A stretch of 40,558 bases of DNA, from contig JAEWVR010000001.1 in the NCBI GenBank assembly GCA_023459055.1, positions 1-40,558 of the forward strand, written 5' to 3'. Shown here one piece after another: positions 7,553-16,345 of the stretch (positions are counted from its first letter, which is position 1; every line of letters begins with the position of its first letter). Below the pieces are notes generated by a model. That model saw only the letters and a program-made list of their open reading frames with translations. It had not been told where the DNA came from and made no database searches. Source of the DNA: Fibrobacterota bacterium (GTDB taxonomy: Bacteria > Fibrobacterota > Chitinivibrionia > Chitinivibrionales > Chitinispirillaceae). The position numbers were made by a program, and so were the translations under genes.

Positions 7553-8866
7553 GTGCGAATTGTGATAAAAAATTCTTTAAAAAATCTTAATATTGAAGCG
7601 CTTACACCAATGCAGACTCAGGCAATGGATGCAATCTATAAAAATCGTAATACCTTCATAATTGCACCGACCGGTTCAGGAAAAACACTGGCATATCTTT
7701 TACCGGTAACAAAGATTGCAGCATCGCAAAACGGAAAAGTACAGGCTCTGATAATAGTTCCATCACGGGAGCTTGCGCAACAGATCCTTGATGTTCACAA
7801 GTCAATGGGCACCGGTGTCAGGATGATGTGCTGTTATGGAGGACACCCAATTGACGTAGAGAAAGAGGAGTTTCTCCTGGAGTCATCAATACTTGTCGGA
7901 ACACCGGGGCGAATTGCTTCACATATGGAACATGAACGATTTGATTACACGCATATATCCATACTCGTTCTTGATGAATTTGATAAATCGCTTGAGTTCG
8001 GTTTCGTTGATGATATGACTGCAATTGTTGATAAACTTAAAAAACTCAAAAAACGTATTTGTATATCAGCAACCAAACTTGAAAAAGTACCCGATTTTGT
8101 AAAAATGACTGATCCCTGCAGTGTCGAATTTACTGATGAACTGGTGCAGCCGCGTATTACAATGAAAATTGTTGAATCTCCTGTTCCGGATAAGCTTGAC
8201 ACACTGCTGCATCTCATAAAGTATATCGGAAACCAGCCGACACTTATTTTCTGTAATCATCGTGATGCCGTTGAACGGGTTACGGATTTTCTTTATAAGA
8301 AAAAGTGTCAGGTGAAGATGTATCATGGGGGGATGGAGCAGGAGATGCGTGAGGAGGCATTGATGAAATTCCGTAACGGTAGTTTTCATCTGCTGGTCAC
8401 AACCGATCTTGCATCACGTGGTATTGACATTCCGGAAATACAGTATATCATTCATTACCATCTTCCATCAACAGAATCATCCTTCATTCACCGTAATGGC
8501 AGAACCGCACGTATGCATGCGACCGGAACAGCCTTTATTATTCTTTCGGCCAATGAGCAACTTGCGCCGTACATTTCTGATAAACCGGTTGTTGAAAAAA
8601 TTTCAACCGACCTTCCACTTCCTGACAAAACGGAATGGGTGACTCTGGAACTCAATGTCGGAAAGAGGGATAAAATAAGTAAAGGTGATATCGTCGGATA
8701 TCTGTCGCAGAAGGGGCGCTTGAACAAAGACGACCTCGGTCTTGTTGAGGTAACCTATCGTGACTCCTTTGCAGCTGTCAGGCGATCAAAAGTAAAGCAT
8801 GTGTTATCACTTGTCGCAAACGAGCCCCTAAAACGTAAGCTCGTGCGTATTAATGTTGATGGGTGA
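7553..8866 (+). CDS. DEAD-box RNA helicase with DbpA-type RNA-binding domain
   Basis: An ATP-dependent RNA helicase of 437 residues. In order: Q-motif (LTPMQTQAM), motif I APTGSGKT, Ia PSRELAQ, Ib TPGRI, motif II as DEFD instead of DEAD, III SAT, IV LIFCNHRD, V TTDLASRGIDIP and VI HRNGRTAR. The last 75 residues, around VGKRDKISKGDIVGYLSQKG, look like the DbpA RNA-binding domain that directs DbpA to 23S rRNA during large-subunit assembly. A similar role is likely here. The start is uncertain: GTG at 7553 or GTG at 7562, both with weak ribosome binding sites. Confidence 0.9.
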   Translation: MRIVIKNSLKNLNIEALTPMQTQAMDAIYKNRNTFIIAPTGSGKTLAYLLPVTKIAASQNGKVQALIIVPSRELAQQILDVHKSMGTGVRMMCCYGGHPIDVEKEEFLLESSILVGTPGRIASHMEHERFDYTHISILVLDEFDKSLEFGFVDDMTAIVDKLKKLKKRICISATKLEKVPDFVKMTDPCSVEFTDELVQPRITMKIVESPVPDKLDTLLHLIKYIGNQPTLIFCNHRDAVERVTDFLYKKKCQVKMYHGGMEQEMREEALMKFRNGSFHLLVTTDLASRGIDIPEIQYIIHYHLPSTESSFIHRNGRTARMHATGTAFIILSANEQLAPYISDKPVVEKISTDLPLPDKTEWVTLELNVGKRDKISKGDIVGYLSQKGRLNKDDLGLVEVTYRDSFAAVRRSKVKHVLSLVANEPLKRKLVRINVDG

Positions 8867-8882
8867 GATGGTTTTGGGTAAT

Positions 8883-9253
8883 TCACCCAGCAAGAGGAAT
8901 CTCAATAGTAAACATCGTACCAACGTGTCCCTCACTGTCAACACTTATTGACGCTTTGTGAATATCCAGCAGGCTCTTGACTATATACATACCAGGGCCA
9001 GTGGATAGTTCTCCTGAAGTTCCGGCTCGTCCGGCAATAGTATACTTATTGAATAGTTTACCCTTCAAATTATCCGGGATGCCGTCCCGCCGTTATCCTT
9101 TATGGTGACAGTAAAAGTCCTCACAGTTTTTCTTGTGGTAATCTCGATCGTGCCTCCGGTTCTGGAAAACATTATAGCGTTTGAGAGCAGATTCCCGATA
9201 ATCCTTTTTATCATGTCAACATTTACGCTAAGTACCGTGTCTGTAACAATGGG
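8883..9253 (-). pseudogene. Histidine kinase ATPase-domain remnant, frameshifted
   Basis: Reading the minus strand from about 9253 gives the N-box region of a histidine kinase (KRIIGNLLSNAIMFS) and the G1 box (IKDNGG). The frame then shifts near 9084-9085 and continues in another frame with GIPDNLKGKLFNKY, the F/G2 region and GTMFTIEIPLAG to a stop at 8883. A stop codon at 9254-9256 and the lack of any dimerisation or sensor domain upstream show that only the C-terminal catalytic part remains. A single missing base explains the shift. It is convergent with the helicase gene. Confidence 0.8.
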
Positions 9254-9370
9254 TTATAAGATGTTATCTGTGCAGCGTCTTCGAATTGTTTAAAAATGTA
9301 ATATACAACATCATATAGAATGGTATTTATTTTATTATCAATCTGTTATTACCCGCAAACAACAATTGTC

Positions 9371-9399
9371 TTGCACTTAAACTATTATTTTGGTATATT
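9371..9399 (+). promoter_or_regulatory. Promoter of the rex-hydrogenase operon
   Basis: TTGCAC (9371-9376) and TATATT (9394-9399) are separated by exactly 17 bases. The leader to the rex start codon contains GAGGT as ribosome binding site (9432-9436). An ACAATTGT palindrome at 9362-9369 just upstream could be half of an autoregulatory Rex site, but the fit to the usual TTGTGAA-type operator is poor. Confidence 0.6.
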
Positions 9400-9439
9400 G
9401 ATAATAGAATATCGATAAAAATATATCGAATGAGGTATA

Positions 9440-10087
9440 ATGGAACGACAAATAACACAAAAAGTTGCATCACTGCCGACAATCCGCCGGTTGCCGCTCT
9501 ACTTACATTTGCTAAAAGAACTGCTTAAAGCGGGGGAGTGTGTGGTCAGTGGGACGCTGCTTGCAGAAAAGATGCACTGTGAGCCGATTCAGGTACGAAA
9601 AGATCTATCGCTCACTGGTATTGAAGGCCGGCCGAGGATTGGATTTGTCATTGCTGACACGATTCGGGCAATCGAGGATTTTCTCGGGTGGAATAATCCA
9701 TGGGATGCATTTTTGATCGGTGTTGGAAGTCTTGGATCAGCGTTACTGGGATATAAAGCGTTTGAACAGAATCATTTGAGGATTGTTGCGGCATTTGATA
9801 ACGATAAAAAAAAGTGTGGTAAAACGATCCATGGTAAAGAGGTGCTTCATATTTCAAAACTTGAGGATCTTACGCAGCGGATGCATGTACATATCGCAAT
9901 ACTCACGGTACCGCAAACAGCCTCCCAGGAGATTGCGTCATATCTTGTAAAGTGCAACATTAATGGTATCTGGAACTTTACACCGGGTAAACTTGTTGTC
10001 CCGTCACACGTAATTGTCCAGAATGAGGATTTGTCATCAGGGCTTGCGGTACTGTGTAAACGTTTACAGGACAGGAGTAACTCATGA
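9440..10087 (+). CDS. rex: Rex-type redox-sensing transcriptional repressor
   Basis: Rex senses the NADH/NAD+ ratio and represses fermentation and hydrogen genes when NADH is low. This 215-residue protein has the N-terminal winged helix (residues about 1-80, with RRLPLYLHLLKEL and QVRKDLSLTG) and a Rossmann domain starting at GVGSLGSALL with the acidic AAFDNDKKKCG after strand 2. The DNA-recognition wing reads GIEGRPRIGF instead of the usual GxRGVGY, so its operator may deviate from the consensus. It overlaps the next gene by 4 bases (ATGA), so it is translated together with the iron-sulfur and hydrogenase genes it probably controls. Confidence 0.88.
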   Translation: MERQITQKVASLPTIRRLPLYLHLLKELLKAGECVVSGTLLAEKMHCEPIQVRKDLSLTGIEGRPRIGFVIADTIRAIEDFLGWNNPWDAFLIGVGSLGSALLGYKAFEQNHLRIVAAFDNDKKKCGKTIHGKEVLHISKLEDLTQRMHVHIAILTVPQTASQEIASYLVKCNINGIWNFTPGKLVVPSHVIVQNEDLSSGLAVLCKRLQDRSNS

Positions 10088-10326
10088 ATGACAAAAAAAA
10101 TATTGTTATCTGTATGGGAAGTTCCTGCTTTTCGCGGGGGAATGGAAAACATTATGAGATTATCAGGAACTTTCTAAACGAAAAAAAATTGACTGCTGAT
10201 GTCAGTGTAACAGGATGCCGGTGTGGCGGAAACTGTATGAGCGGGCCGAATATCTGGATTAATGGGCAGATTTTTTCAAATGTCGATCAGGGTAGTCTGA
10301 TTGATATATTACATCATGAATTCTGA
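10084..10326 (+). CDS. Small thioredoxin-like [2Fe-2S] ferredoxin
   Basis: An 80-residue protein with the thioredoxin-like ferredoxin fold of the NuoE/HydC C-terminal domain. The four cluster ligands are visible as CMGSSC near residue 10 and GCRCGGNC near residue 45, followed by the usual GPNIWINGQIF. It would shuttle electrons to or from the neighbouring hydrogenase-type proteins. The AGGAG ribosome binding site lies inside the end of rex. A second member of the same family occurs at 13259-13513, so the operon carries one before each hydrogenase. Confidence 0.85.
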   Translation: MNDKKNIVICMGSSCFSRGNGKHYEIIRNFLNEKKLTADVSVTGCRCGGNCMSGPNIWINGQIFSNVDQGSLIDILHHEF

Positions 10327-10340
10327 AAGCTGGTACGATA

Positions 10341-12071
10341 ATGGAACAGAAATACCCGGTGTACTCTGAAGAAACCCGTTGTCAGGATTGCTATAAATGT
10401 ATTCGTGAATGTCCTGTAAAGGCAATAAAAGTCGTTGATGGAGAAGCTGAGTTGATGCCGGAGCATTGCATATTATGTGGTCATTGTGTTGCCGTGTGTC
10501 CGGTCGGAGCAAAACGTGTCCGCGATGATTTACGCCGTGCAATGCACCTTATTCAACGTAAACGGATTGTAATTCTTTCTCTTGCTCCATCATTTGCAGG
10601 CGAATTTGTATCGATTCCTGCTGAAAAACTGATCGCTGCAATAAAAAAACTCGGATTTCATGGCGTCAGTGAAACTGCGTTAGGTGCACAAGAAGTAAGT
10701 GCATATGTAAAAAGCCAAATCGCAGGTGCTACTGGAGGTATAATGCTTTCCTCCGCATGTCCATCAGCGGTTGATCTGATTACCAGATATTATCCTGAGT
10801 TTACAGAATGCATTACAGGTGTATATTCCCCTTTACTTGCACATTGTGTAATGTTACGCAAGATGTACGGGGATGATATCGGTATCGTTTTTGCCGGACC
10901 ATGTATTGCTAAAAAAAAAGAAGCGGATATGCATCCGGAGCTGCTTGACCTTGCAATAACATTTGAGGATCTCCGGAAGTGGTTTGATATAGGCAACATT
11001 GATCCGGCTTCAATAGAAAACACCGGTAATGATCTCTTTATCCCTGAAACGGCACGAAACGGAGCGCTCTATCCAATCGAAGGTGGAATGATTCAGACGC
11101 TTCAGGGTGGTAATGATACAACAAGATACATGACATTATCAGGTGTTGACACAATTCAGGGTGCATTACGTACGCTTGCACATACCACAGGAAATGGCCA
11201 TACTCTTTTTATCGAATTGCTTGCATGTAAAAATGGCTGTATTAAAGGTCCAAAGGCAACATCGACTACTCCTGTTGGATCAAGGATGGCGGTACTTGAT
11301 TATTCTGTAAATGCTGAACCGTCTTCGTTGTTGGTGCAGGATAGAATAATGCATGAATACAGTGATAATCGCATCAGTCACAAGCGCATGACACAAACGG
11401 AGCTGCAGGCTGCACTGGAACAAATAGGGAAGTATACAAAAGAAGAGGAACTGAACTGCGGATCCTGCGGATATGGATCCTGCCGGGATTTTGCAGTGGC
11501 ACTTATTGAAAACAAGGCAGAAGCATGTATGTGTGTTTCGTATATGCGTAAGCTTGCGCAAAAAAAGGCAAATGCGCTTATCAAGACAATCCCGTACGGT
11601 GTGGTTATCGTTGATAAACAACTAAAAATAATCGAAAGTAATACTCACTTTGCAGCCCTTTTTGGCAATGATGTCGAGGAGATTGAAAAAGTAATTCCGG
11701 GGCTTAAAAATGCAGATTTAAGTAAAATCGTACCGTTTCATCAACTGTTTACACAGGTTATTCTTACTGGTGAAGAGATAACACAGCAGTTTGTCAGATA
11801 TGAAAACCGGGTGATTGCTGTTACGATTTTTACGGTTGAAGAAGCGAAGATCGCAGGAGCGATATTACGTGATGCAACAATGACAGAATCGAAACGTGAA
11901 CAGATAATTGAAAAAGCACAGGAGGTCATTCGCAATACGTCGGTGACTGCTCAGCAAATAGCATTTTTAATGGGTAAAAACGCTGCACAATCTGAAAAGA
12001 TACTGACATCACTGATTGATAGTTTTTCTGTAAAAGAGCAAAATGACCTGATTGATGAGGGCGGTTTATGA
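10341..12071 (+). CDS. PAS-containing sensory-type [FeFe] hydrogenase (HydS-like)
   Basis: This 576-residue protein begins with two [4Fe-4S] motifs (Cys 14/17/20/24 and 43/46/49/53), followed by the H-cluster domain. Its L1 motif is SSACPS around residue 140 instead of TSCCP, L2 is GPCIAKKKE near 186 and L3 is ELLACKNGC near 292-300. Another Fe-S motif (Cys 373/376/381 and 396/398) and a PAS domain (about 412-505) follow, ending in a helical tail. Loss of the L1 cysteine used for proton transfer, the PAS domain and the adjoining phosphatase match the group C hydrogenases thought to sense H2 or redox state rather than turn over H2 quickly. The last 4 bases overlap the phosphatase gene. Confidence 0.85.
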   Translation: MEQKYPVYSEETRCQDCYKCIRECPVKAIKVVDGEAELMPEHCILCGHCVAVCPVGAKRVRDDLRRAMHLIQRKRIVILSLAPSFAGEFVSIPAEKLIAAIKKLGFHGVSETALGAQEVSAYVKSQIAGATGGIMLSSACPSAVDLITRYYPEFTECITGVYSPLLAHCVMLRKMYGDDIGIVFAGPCIAKKKEADMHPELLDLAITFEDLRKWFDIGNIDPASIENTGNDLFIPETARNGALYPIEGGMIQTLQGGNDTTRYMTLSGVDTIQGALRTLAHTTGNGHTLFIELLACKNGCIKGPKATSTTPVGSRMAVLDYSVNAEPSSLLVQDRIMHEYSDNRISHKRMTQTELQAALEQIGKYTKEEELNCGSCGYGSCRDFAVALIENKAEACMCVSYMRKLAQKKANALIKTIPYGVVIVDKQLKIIESNTHFAALFGNDVEEIEKVIPGLKNADLSKIVPFHQLFTQVILTGEEITQQFVRYENRVIAVTIFTVEEAKIAGAILRDATMTESKREQIIEKAQEVIRNTSVTAQQIAFLMGKNAAQSEKILTSLIDSFSVKEQNDLIDEGGL

Positions 12072-13240
12072 TTAGTAATGTATTTATTGAAATTGACAGT
12101 TTCAGATATTCAAAACATGACCGTCCTGTTAATGGTGATGTAACCCTGACACGAAAGTTGCCTGACGGGAGGGTGGTGTCGATTCTTTGTGATGGTCTCG
12201 GGAGTGGTGTGGAGGCAAATGTGCTGGCCAGTTTTACGGCATCAATGGGTATCGAATATATGCAGGATGAAATGACAATAACAAGAGCAGCAGAACTGAT
12301 TATGGATGCCTTGCCACTTTGTCCATCACGCAAGATAAGTTACTCAACATTCTCCATTGCAGACTTGAGTACGGACGGAGAATTACGAATGATTGAACAT
12401 GGCAATCCGCCTTTTTTTGTCTTCAGAGACAGTTCACTGCTACCGGTAAACAGTCAGGAACTTTATAGGAAGCGATGGCAGAACCGTAAACTTGATTATG
12501 TGCAGTTAAAAATTATGCCGGGTGACCGGGTTGTTTTAATGTCTGATGGTGTTACGCAGGCAGGGATTGGTGGTAAAAAATGGCCAATGGGGTGTGGTAT
12601 TGATCATGTAACTAATCATATCGAAGAGCAGATCCGCTTAACTCCCGATGTTAGTGCAAGCAGATTGTGCCGTTTGGTATGTGACAATGCACTTGTTAAT
12701 GATTGTTTTTTTGCAGGTGATGATATTACGTGTCTTGTCATGTATTTTCGTAAACCAAGGATACTAAGGGTCCTTACCGGTCCGCCACTGGATACAAACA
12801 GAGATCAGGAGTTTGCAGATCTTCTGCGGAACTGGAACGGGATGTGTGCTATTTGCGGTGGTACAACTGCCAATATTATTGAACGGGAGCTTGGTCGCAG
12901 TGCTGTCGTCAATCTTGGATCGATAGACCCGGTTGTCCCTGCAACATCAGATATGGATGGTATCGATCTTGTTACTGAAGGGTGTATCACCCTTGGACAG
13001 ACGTTACAACTACTTGAAAAAAAACTGATTGTACAACAGGGTAAGAATGGCGCTCAGCGGCTGGTTAATCTGTTTATGTCAAGTGATATCATTGAATTCT
13101 ATGTCGGAACACGCATTAATCAGGCACATCAGGATCCTGATCTTCCGATAGAACTGGATATCCGGCGAAATGTGCTAAAGAATATATGCGCAGTACTTGA
13201 AAAAGAATATTATAAAACTACTATTACACGATATTTATAA
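12068..13240 (+). CDS. SpoIIE/PP2C-type protein serine phosphatase
   Basis: A 390-residue protein whose first 240 residues form a SpoIIE-like PP2C phosphatase. Metal-binding aspartates are visible in LCDGLGSG, LMSDGVTQAG and FAGDDITCLVM. The final 150 residues form a separate domain with a Cys-rich AICGGTTANI segment that I do not recognise beyond its occurrence with HydS-type hydrogenases. It starts within the stop codon of the sensory hydrogenase gene, so the two are probably made in equal amounts. The likely role is to convert the hydrogenase signal into dephosphorylation of a target protein; the target is unknown. Confidence 0.83.
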   Translation: MISNVFIEIDSFRYSKHDRPVNGDVTLTRKLPDGRVVSILCDGLGSGVEANVLASFTASMGIEYMQDEMTITRAAELIMDALPLCPSRKISYSTFSIADLSTDGELRMIEHGNPPFFVFRDSSLLPVNSQELYRKRWQNRKLDYVQLKIMPGDRVVLMSDGVTQAGIGGKKWPMGCGIDHVTNHIEEQIRLTPDVSASRLCRLVCDNALVNDCFFAGDDITCLVMYFRKPRILRVLTGPPLDTNRDQEFADLLRNWNGMCAICGGTTANIIERELGRSAVVNLGSIDPVVPATSDMDGIDLVTEGCITLGQTLQLLEKKLIVQQGKNGAQRLVNLFMSSDIIEFYVGTRINQAHQDPDLPIELDIRRNVLKNICAVLEKEYYKTTITRYL

Positions 13241-13258
13241 ATGGTAACGGAGAGTGGT

Positions 13259-13513
13259 ATGGTAAAGATTAAAGTAGATATCTGTCTGGGAACGACCTGT
13301 CACCTGATGGGTGCATCATCATTACAAACACTTCAGGATGATCTGCCGTTATCACTCAGGGATAAGGTTGACGTTACAGGAAAACGCTGTCTCGGATTGT
13401 GTAGTTCAAATCATACTAAAGCACCCTATGTGCTTGTCAATAATGAAGTACTTGATGAGGCTTCACTCCCGAAAATTATCGAAACAATTGAAAAGATACT
13501 TGAGGAACAGTAA
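13259..13513 (+). CDS. Second small thioredoxin-like [2Fe-2S] ferredoxin
   Basis: A protein of about 84 residues with cluster ligands in CLGTTCHLMG and GKRCLGLC, followed by the family's APYVLVNNEVLDEA segment. The frame is open from an ATG at 13241, but the ATG at 13259 is preferred because GGAGAG lies 4 bases upstream and the protein then starts like its relatives (MVKIKVDICLG). It probably delivers electrons to the hydrogenase encoded 15 bases downstream. It is homologous to the protein at 10084-10326 but clearly diverged. Confidence 0.82.
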   Translation: MVKIKVDICLGTTCHLMGASSLQTLQDDLPLSLRDKVDVTGKRCLGLCSSNHTKAPYVLVNNEVLDEASLPKIIETIEKILEEQ

Positions 13514-13528
13514 GTAAGGGTGGGGAAT

Positions 13529-14959
13529 ATGAATTATGATAATAACGCAACACGAACACACAGAGATCTGCTTATACGTGTATGTAAACTTTATAATGAG
13601 AAAAAACTTGTAGATGATATTGACAGAATTCCACTTGAACTTCGGCCGAAAGGTGCAAAGTCCTACCGGTGCTGTTTTTATAAGGACCGTGCAATGCTTA
13701 AGTACCGCCTGATGGGTGTACTTGGTTTTGGCTATGAAGACGAAACGGATGAGCTTACAACACTTGGCGCATACGCACAGGAATCTCTTCTTGTAAAATC
13801 AAAGGACAGCAGGATACTGACAGTAATAGGTGAAGCCTGTTCGGCATGTGTACAGAGTAAGTATTTTATCACTAATGCCTGTCGTGGATGTATGGCGCGT
13901 CCGTGTACGATTAATTGTCCTAAAAAGGCAATTACCATGAATGCTCACGGCCAGGCGGAAATAAATCCGGAATTATGTGTCAATTGCGGAATCTGTATGA
14001 AAGTGTGTCCGTATCATTCTATTATACGCATGCCGGTTCCATGTGAAGAGGCGTGCCCTGTCAATGCAATTGAAAAAGATGGAAATGGAAAAGCAACAAT
14101 TGACAGTTCAAAATGTATCCTGTGCGGAAAATGTATGCGGGAGTGTCCGTTTGGCGCTATTATTGAACGGTCTGAGATTGTTCGTGTATTGTCAGCTTTG
14201 AGAGGAAATAAACCGGTTGTTCTTATGATTGCTCCTGCAGTCGCTGGTCAGTTTGTCGCAGAGTATGGACAGCTTTTAACCGCACTGAAATTACTTGGTT
14301 TCCATACTATTGTAGAGGTTGCACAGGGTGCATCACAAACAGCAAAGGCAGAGGCTGCAGAGTTTGAGGAACGAGTGGCACACGGTGCACCATTCATGAC
14401 TACATCCTGCTGTCCGTCATATGTGCAGGCTGTCAAAAAGCATTGCAAAGCTATAGCTCCGATGGTGTCAACTACACCGACGCCATTGCATTTTACTGCG
14501 CAGGAGGTAAAAAAACAGTGTCCCGATTGTGTCAGTGTTTTTGTCAGCCCCTGTATTGCGAAGCGTCAGGAGGTTCTTGATAATCCATTAGTTGATATGG
14601 TGATAACCTGTGAGGAACTTGGGGCGATGATTGCTGCAAAGGGTATTGATGTTGCAGCATGTGAAGCGACTGAAACGTATGAAGCAGCCCGACCTGATGG
14701 TAGAGGATTTCCAATGTCCGGCGGGGTTACCGCGGCTGTTCGCGACTATTTGATAGATAGAGATCTTGTACGACCGCAGCTCATTGATGGTCTGACACGA
14801 CAGAATATGAAACTTTTAAAGCTATACAGTGGTCCAAAAGGTATGCAGAACGGGAATTTTCTGGAGGTAATGGCCTGTGAAGGCGGATGTGTGAATGGGC
14901 CATGCACAATGGAGAACCCGGGGCTTGCGAAGAAACGGATCGGGATGATGATGAAGTAA
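13529..14959 (+). CDS. [FeFe] hydrogenase, group B-type
   Basis: A 476-residue [FeFe] hydrogenase of the monomeric group B type. After a distinctive N-terminal domain (NATRTHRDLL, LRPKGAKSYRCC) come an extra Cys-rich segment (about 104-126), and cysteine motifs near 150-160 and 196-206 for [4Fe-4S] clusters. The three H-cluster motifs are TSCCPSY (292-298), SPCIAKRQE (340-348) and EVMACEGGCVNGPC (446-459). Unlike the sensory protein upstream it keeps the proton-transfer cysteine, so it should be catalytically active. An upstream GTG at 13520 is in frame, but the ATG at 13529 has a better AAGGG site. Maturation genes hydE/F/G are not in the window. Confidence 0.88.
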   Translation: MNYDNNATRTHRDLLIRVCKLYNEKKLVDDIDRIPLELRPKGAKSYRCCFYKDRAMLKYRLMGVLGFGYEDETDELTTLGAYAQESLLVKSKDSRILTVIGEACSACVQSKYFITNACRGCMARPCTINCPKKAITMNAHGQAEINPELCVNCGICMKVCPYHSIIRMPVPCEEACPVNAIEKDGNGKATIDSSKCILCGKCMRECPFGAIIERSEIVRVLSALRGNKPVVLMIAPAVAGQFVAEYGQLLTALKLLGFHTIVEVAQGASQTAKAEAAEFEERVAHGAPFMTTSCCPSYVQAVKKHCKAIAPMVSTTPTPLHFTAQEVKKQCPDCVSVFVSPCIAKRQEVLDNPLVDMVITCEELGAMIAAKGIDVAACEATETYEAARPDGRGFPMSGGVTAAVRDYLIDRDLVRPQLIDGLTRQNMKLLKLYSGPKGMQNGNFLEVMACEGGCVNGPCTMENPGLAKKRIGMMMK

Positions 14960-15061
14960 GTAAACGAAATGGTTGGGCCTGATATATTTTAAAAAACGAG
15001 GATGATTCAAGTACAGTACCGGAGAGCCGACATGTACTGTAACATTATCTAAGGAGTAGAA

Positions 15062-15223
15062 ATGTTCAGAAAAAAAATCAGATGGTATGGTCCGTCAGTA
15101 AAATCCCTTTTGTTATCATGGATATTCCTGTTTGTTGCGAAAAGGTTTTTACATGGTATTGAGAAACAGGCTGTGTGGGGGGCAAAGAAGCCCGCAAAGA
15201 GGAAAAAAAAAGGAATATTGTAA
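15062..15223 (+). CDS. 53-residue cationic hydrophobic peptide, unrecognised
   Basis: A short gene with a strong AAGGAG ribosome binding site 5 bases before ATG. The product starts MFRKKIRWYG, has one hydrophobic stretch (about residues 15-30, SLLLSWIFLFVAKRFL) and ends in a lysine-rich tail (AKKPAKRKKKGIL). It resembles a small single-pass membrane protein with basic ends. It follows the hydrogenase gene by about 100 bases, in which TACAGTA and TACTGTA form an inverted repeat. Co-transcription with the hydrogenase operon is plausible. I do not recognise the family. Confidence 0.55.
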   Translation: MFRKKIRWYGPSVKSLLLSWIFLFVAKRFLHGIEKQAVWGAKKPAKRKKKGIL

Positions 15224-15227
15224 GAAT

Positions 15228-15259
15228 AACCTGATTAGTCCAACAAAGCAAATCAGGTT
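15228..15259. repeat. 9-bp inverted repeat, possible weak terminator
   Basis: AACCTGATT (15228-15236) is the exact complement of 15251-15259, with a 14-base loop. It lies between convergent genes (peptide on plus, radical SAM protein on minus). There is no clear U-tract on the plus side, so termination would be weak or factor-dependent. Confidence 0.5.
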
Positions 15260-15289
15260 AAGAGGAACAAAATGCTCTCCTACTCTAAT

Positions 15290-16300
15290 TCATATTAGAG
15301 TGGTGGGGTTAAGACCACTGTCATCTCCTGTTAATGGCTCAGATTTTCTTTTTGTAAAATCAATGATAAACCCCTTGTCCTGCTCCCCAATCTCCTGAAA
15401 AAATCCCTGAAAACCTGCATTGACAAAAGCGTCCTTGACACGGTTGTATTCATCACCGGTGATCATCCGGTTAATTTCCGGAAATGATACTGCTTTGTAG
15501 AGCGGTCGGTATTGTGACATGAGACTGATGGAAATATCTGATGGATCGAAGGTTGCTTTTAAAAAGTCAAGAATCTGCAGGCTCGAATCCACCGCACCGG
15601 GAAGCACCAGATGACGAATGCACAGACCCCGATAGGCATTATCGAACTGATCACACCTGAGTGTTCCGGTCTGGCGAAACATGGTACGTATTGCCTCGCG
15701 GTTCATTTCAACATAATCAGGTGCTTTCGAGTATTTCGTCGCAAAAACATTGTTGCCATATTTCATATCAGGGAGGTATATGTCAATGATTCCGTTCAGT
15801 AAATCGAGAACACTGGTGTTTTCGTAGCCGCTGCTATTATACACAATCGGAATCGATAACCCTTTTGCGGCTGCTATTTTTAATGATGCAACGACTCTGT
15901 GCATGTAATGTGTCGATGTCACAAGATTGATATTATGACAACCCTTATTCTGAAGCGTAAGCATTGCATCTGCAAGTTCTTCATTGGTATACGGGCGCCC
16001 TTCATAGTCATGTGATATCTGATAGTTCTGGCAGAAACAGCATTTAAGGGTACAATAAGAAAAAAACACTGTCCCGGAACCGTTGTTCCCGCTGATTGGT
16101 GGTTCTTCACCGTGGTGCGGAAAGATGCTTGAAATGATCATCTGGTCCGGTGCTCCGCAGAATCCCCGCTTATTCTCAAGTCGGTTTATACCGCAATTAC
16201 GGGGACATAATGAGCACGAACTGGCAATGCGGGATAATCCCGCGATTTTGTCATCCCACTCCTGAGATGAAAGATAGCAATATGATGCTGTATGAGTCAT
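15290..16300 (-). CDS. PflX-like radical SAM iron-sulfur protein
   Basis: A 336-residue radical SAM protein of the PflX type (relative of pyruvate formate-lyase activase). An N-terminal CSLCPRNCGINR motif is followed by the radical SAM signature CTLKCCFCQN, which binds the [4Fe-4S] cluster cleaving S-adenosylmethionine. The GNNGSGTVFFS block before it and LPDMKYG after it are typical of the family. The role is not established; relatives are annotated only as putative activating enzymes. It starts 60 bases after the end of the Ser/Thr kinase gene on the same strand and could be co-transcribed with it. It is convergent with the hydrogenase operon. Confidence 0.8.
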   Translation of the reverse strand: MTHTASYCYLSSQEWDDKIAGLSRIASSCSLCPRNCGINRLENKRGFCGAPDQMIISSIFPHHGEEPPISGNNGSGTVFFSYCTLKCCFCQNYQISHDYEGRPYTNEELADAMLTLQNKGCHNINLVTSTHYMHRVVASLKIAAAKGLSIPIVYNSSGYENTSVLDLLNGIIDIYLPDMKYGNNVFATKYSKAPDYVEMNREAIRTMFRQTGTLRCDQFDNAYRGLCIRHLVLPGAVDSSLQILDFLKATFDPSDISISLMSQYRPLYKAVSFPEINRMITGDEYNRVKDAFVNAGFQGFFQEIGEQDKGFIIDFTKRKSEPLTGDDSGLNPTTLI

Positions 16301-16345
16301 AGATTATTAATGATGAATTGTTAATTGTTAATAATAAATTGTTAA

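Noticed and set aside
9102..9293. 63-residue hydrophobic plus-strand frame
   Set aside because: It is exactly antisense to the histidine kinase remnant, whose motifs are clear on the minus strand.
9360..9370. Rex operator upstream of rex
   Set aside because: Only a short ACAATTGT palindrome is present; it does not fit the known operator well enough to annotate.
15132..15398. 88-residue plus-strand frame
   Set aside because: It overlaps the 53-codon frame that has the strong ribosome binding site, and runs antisense into the radical SAM gene; its composition is not protein-like.
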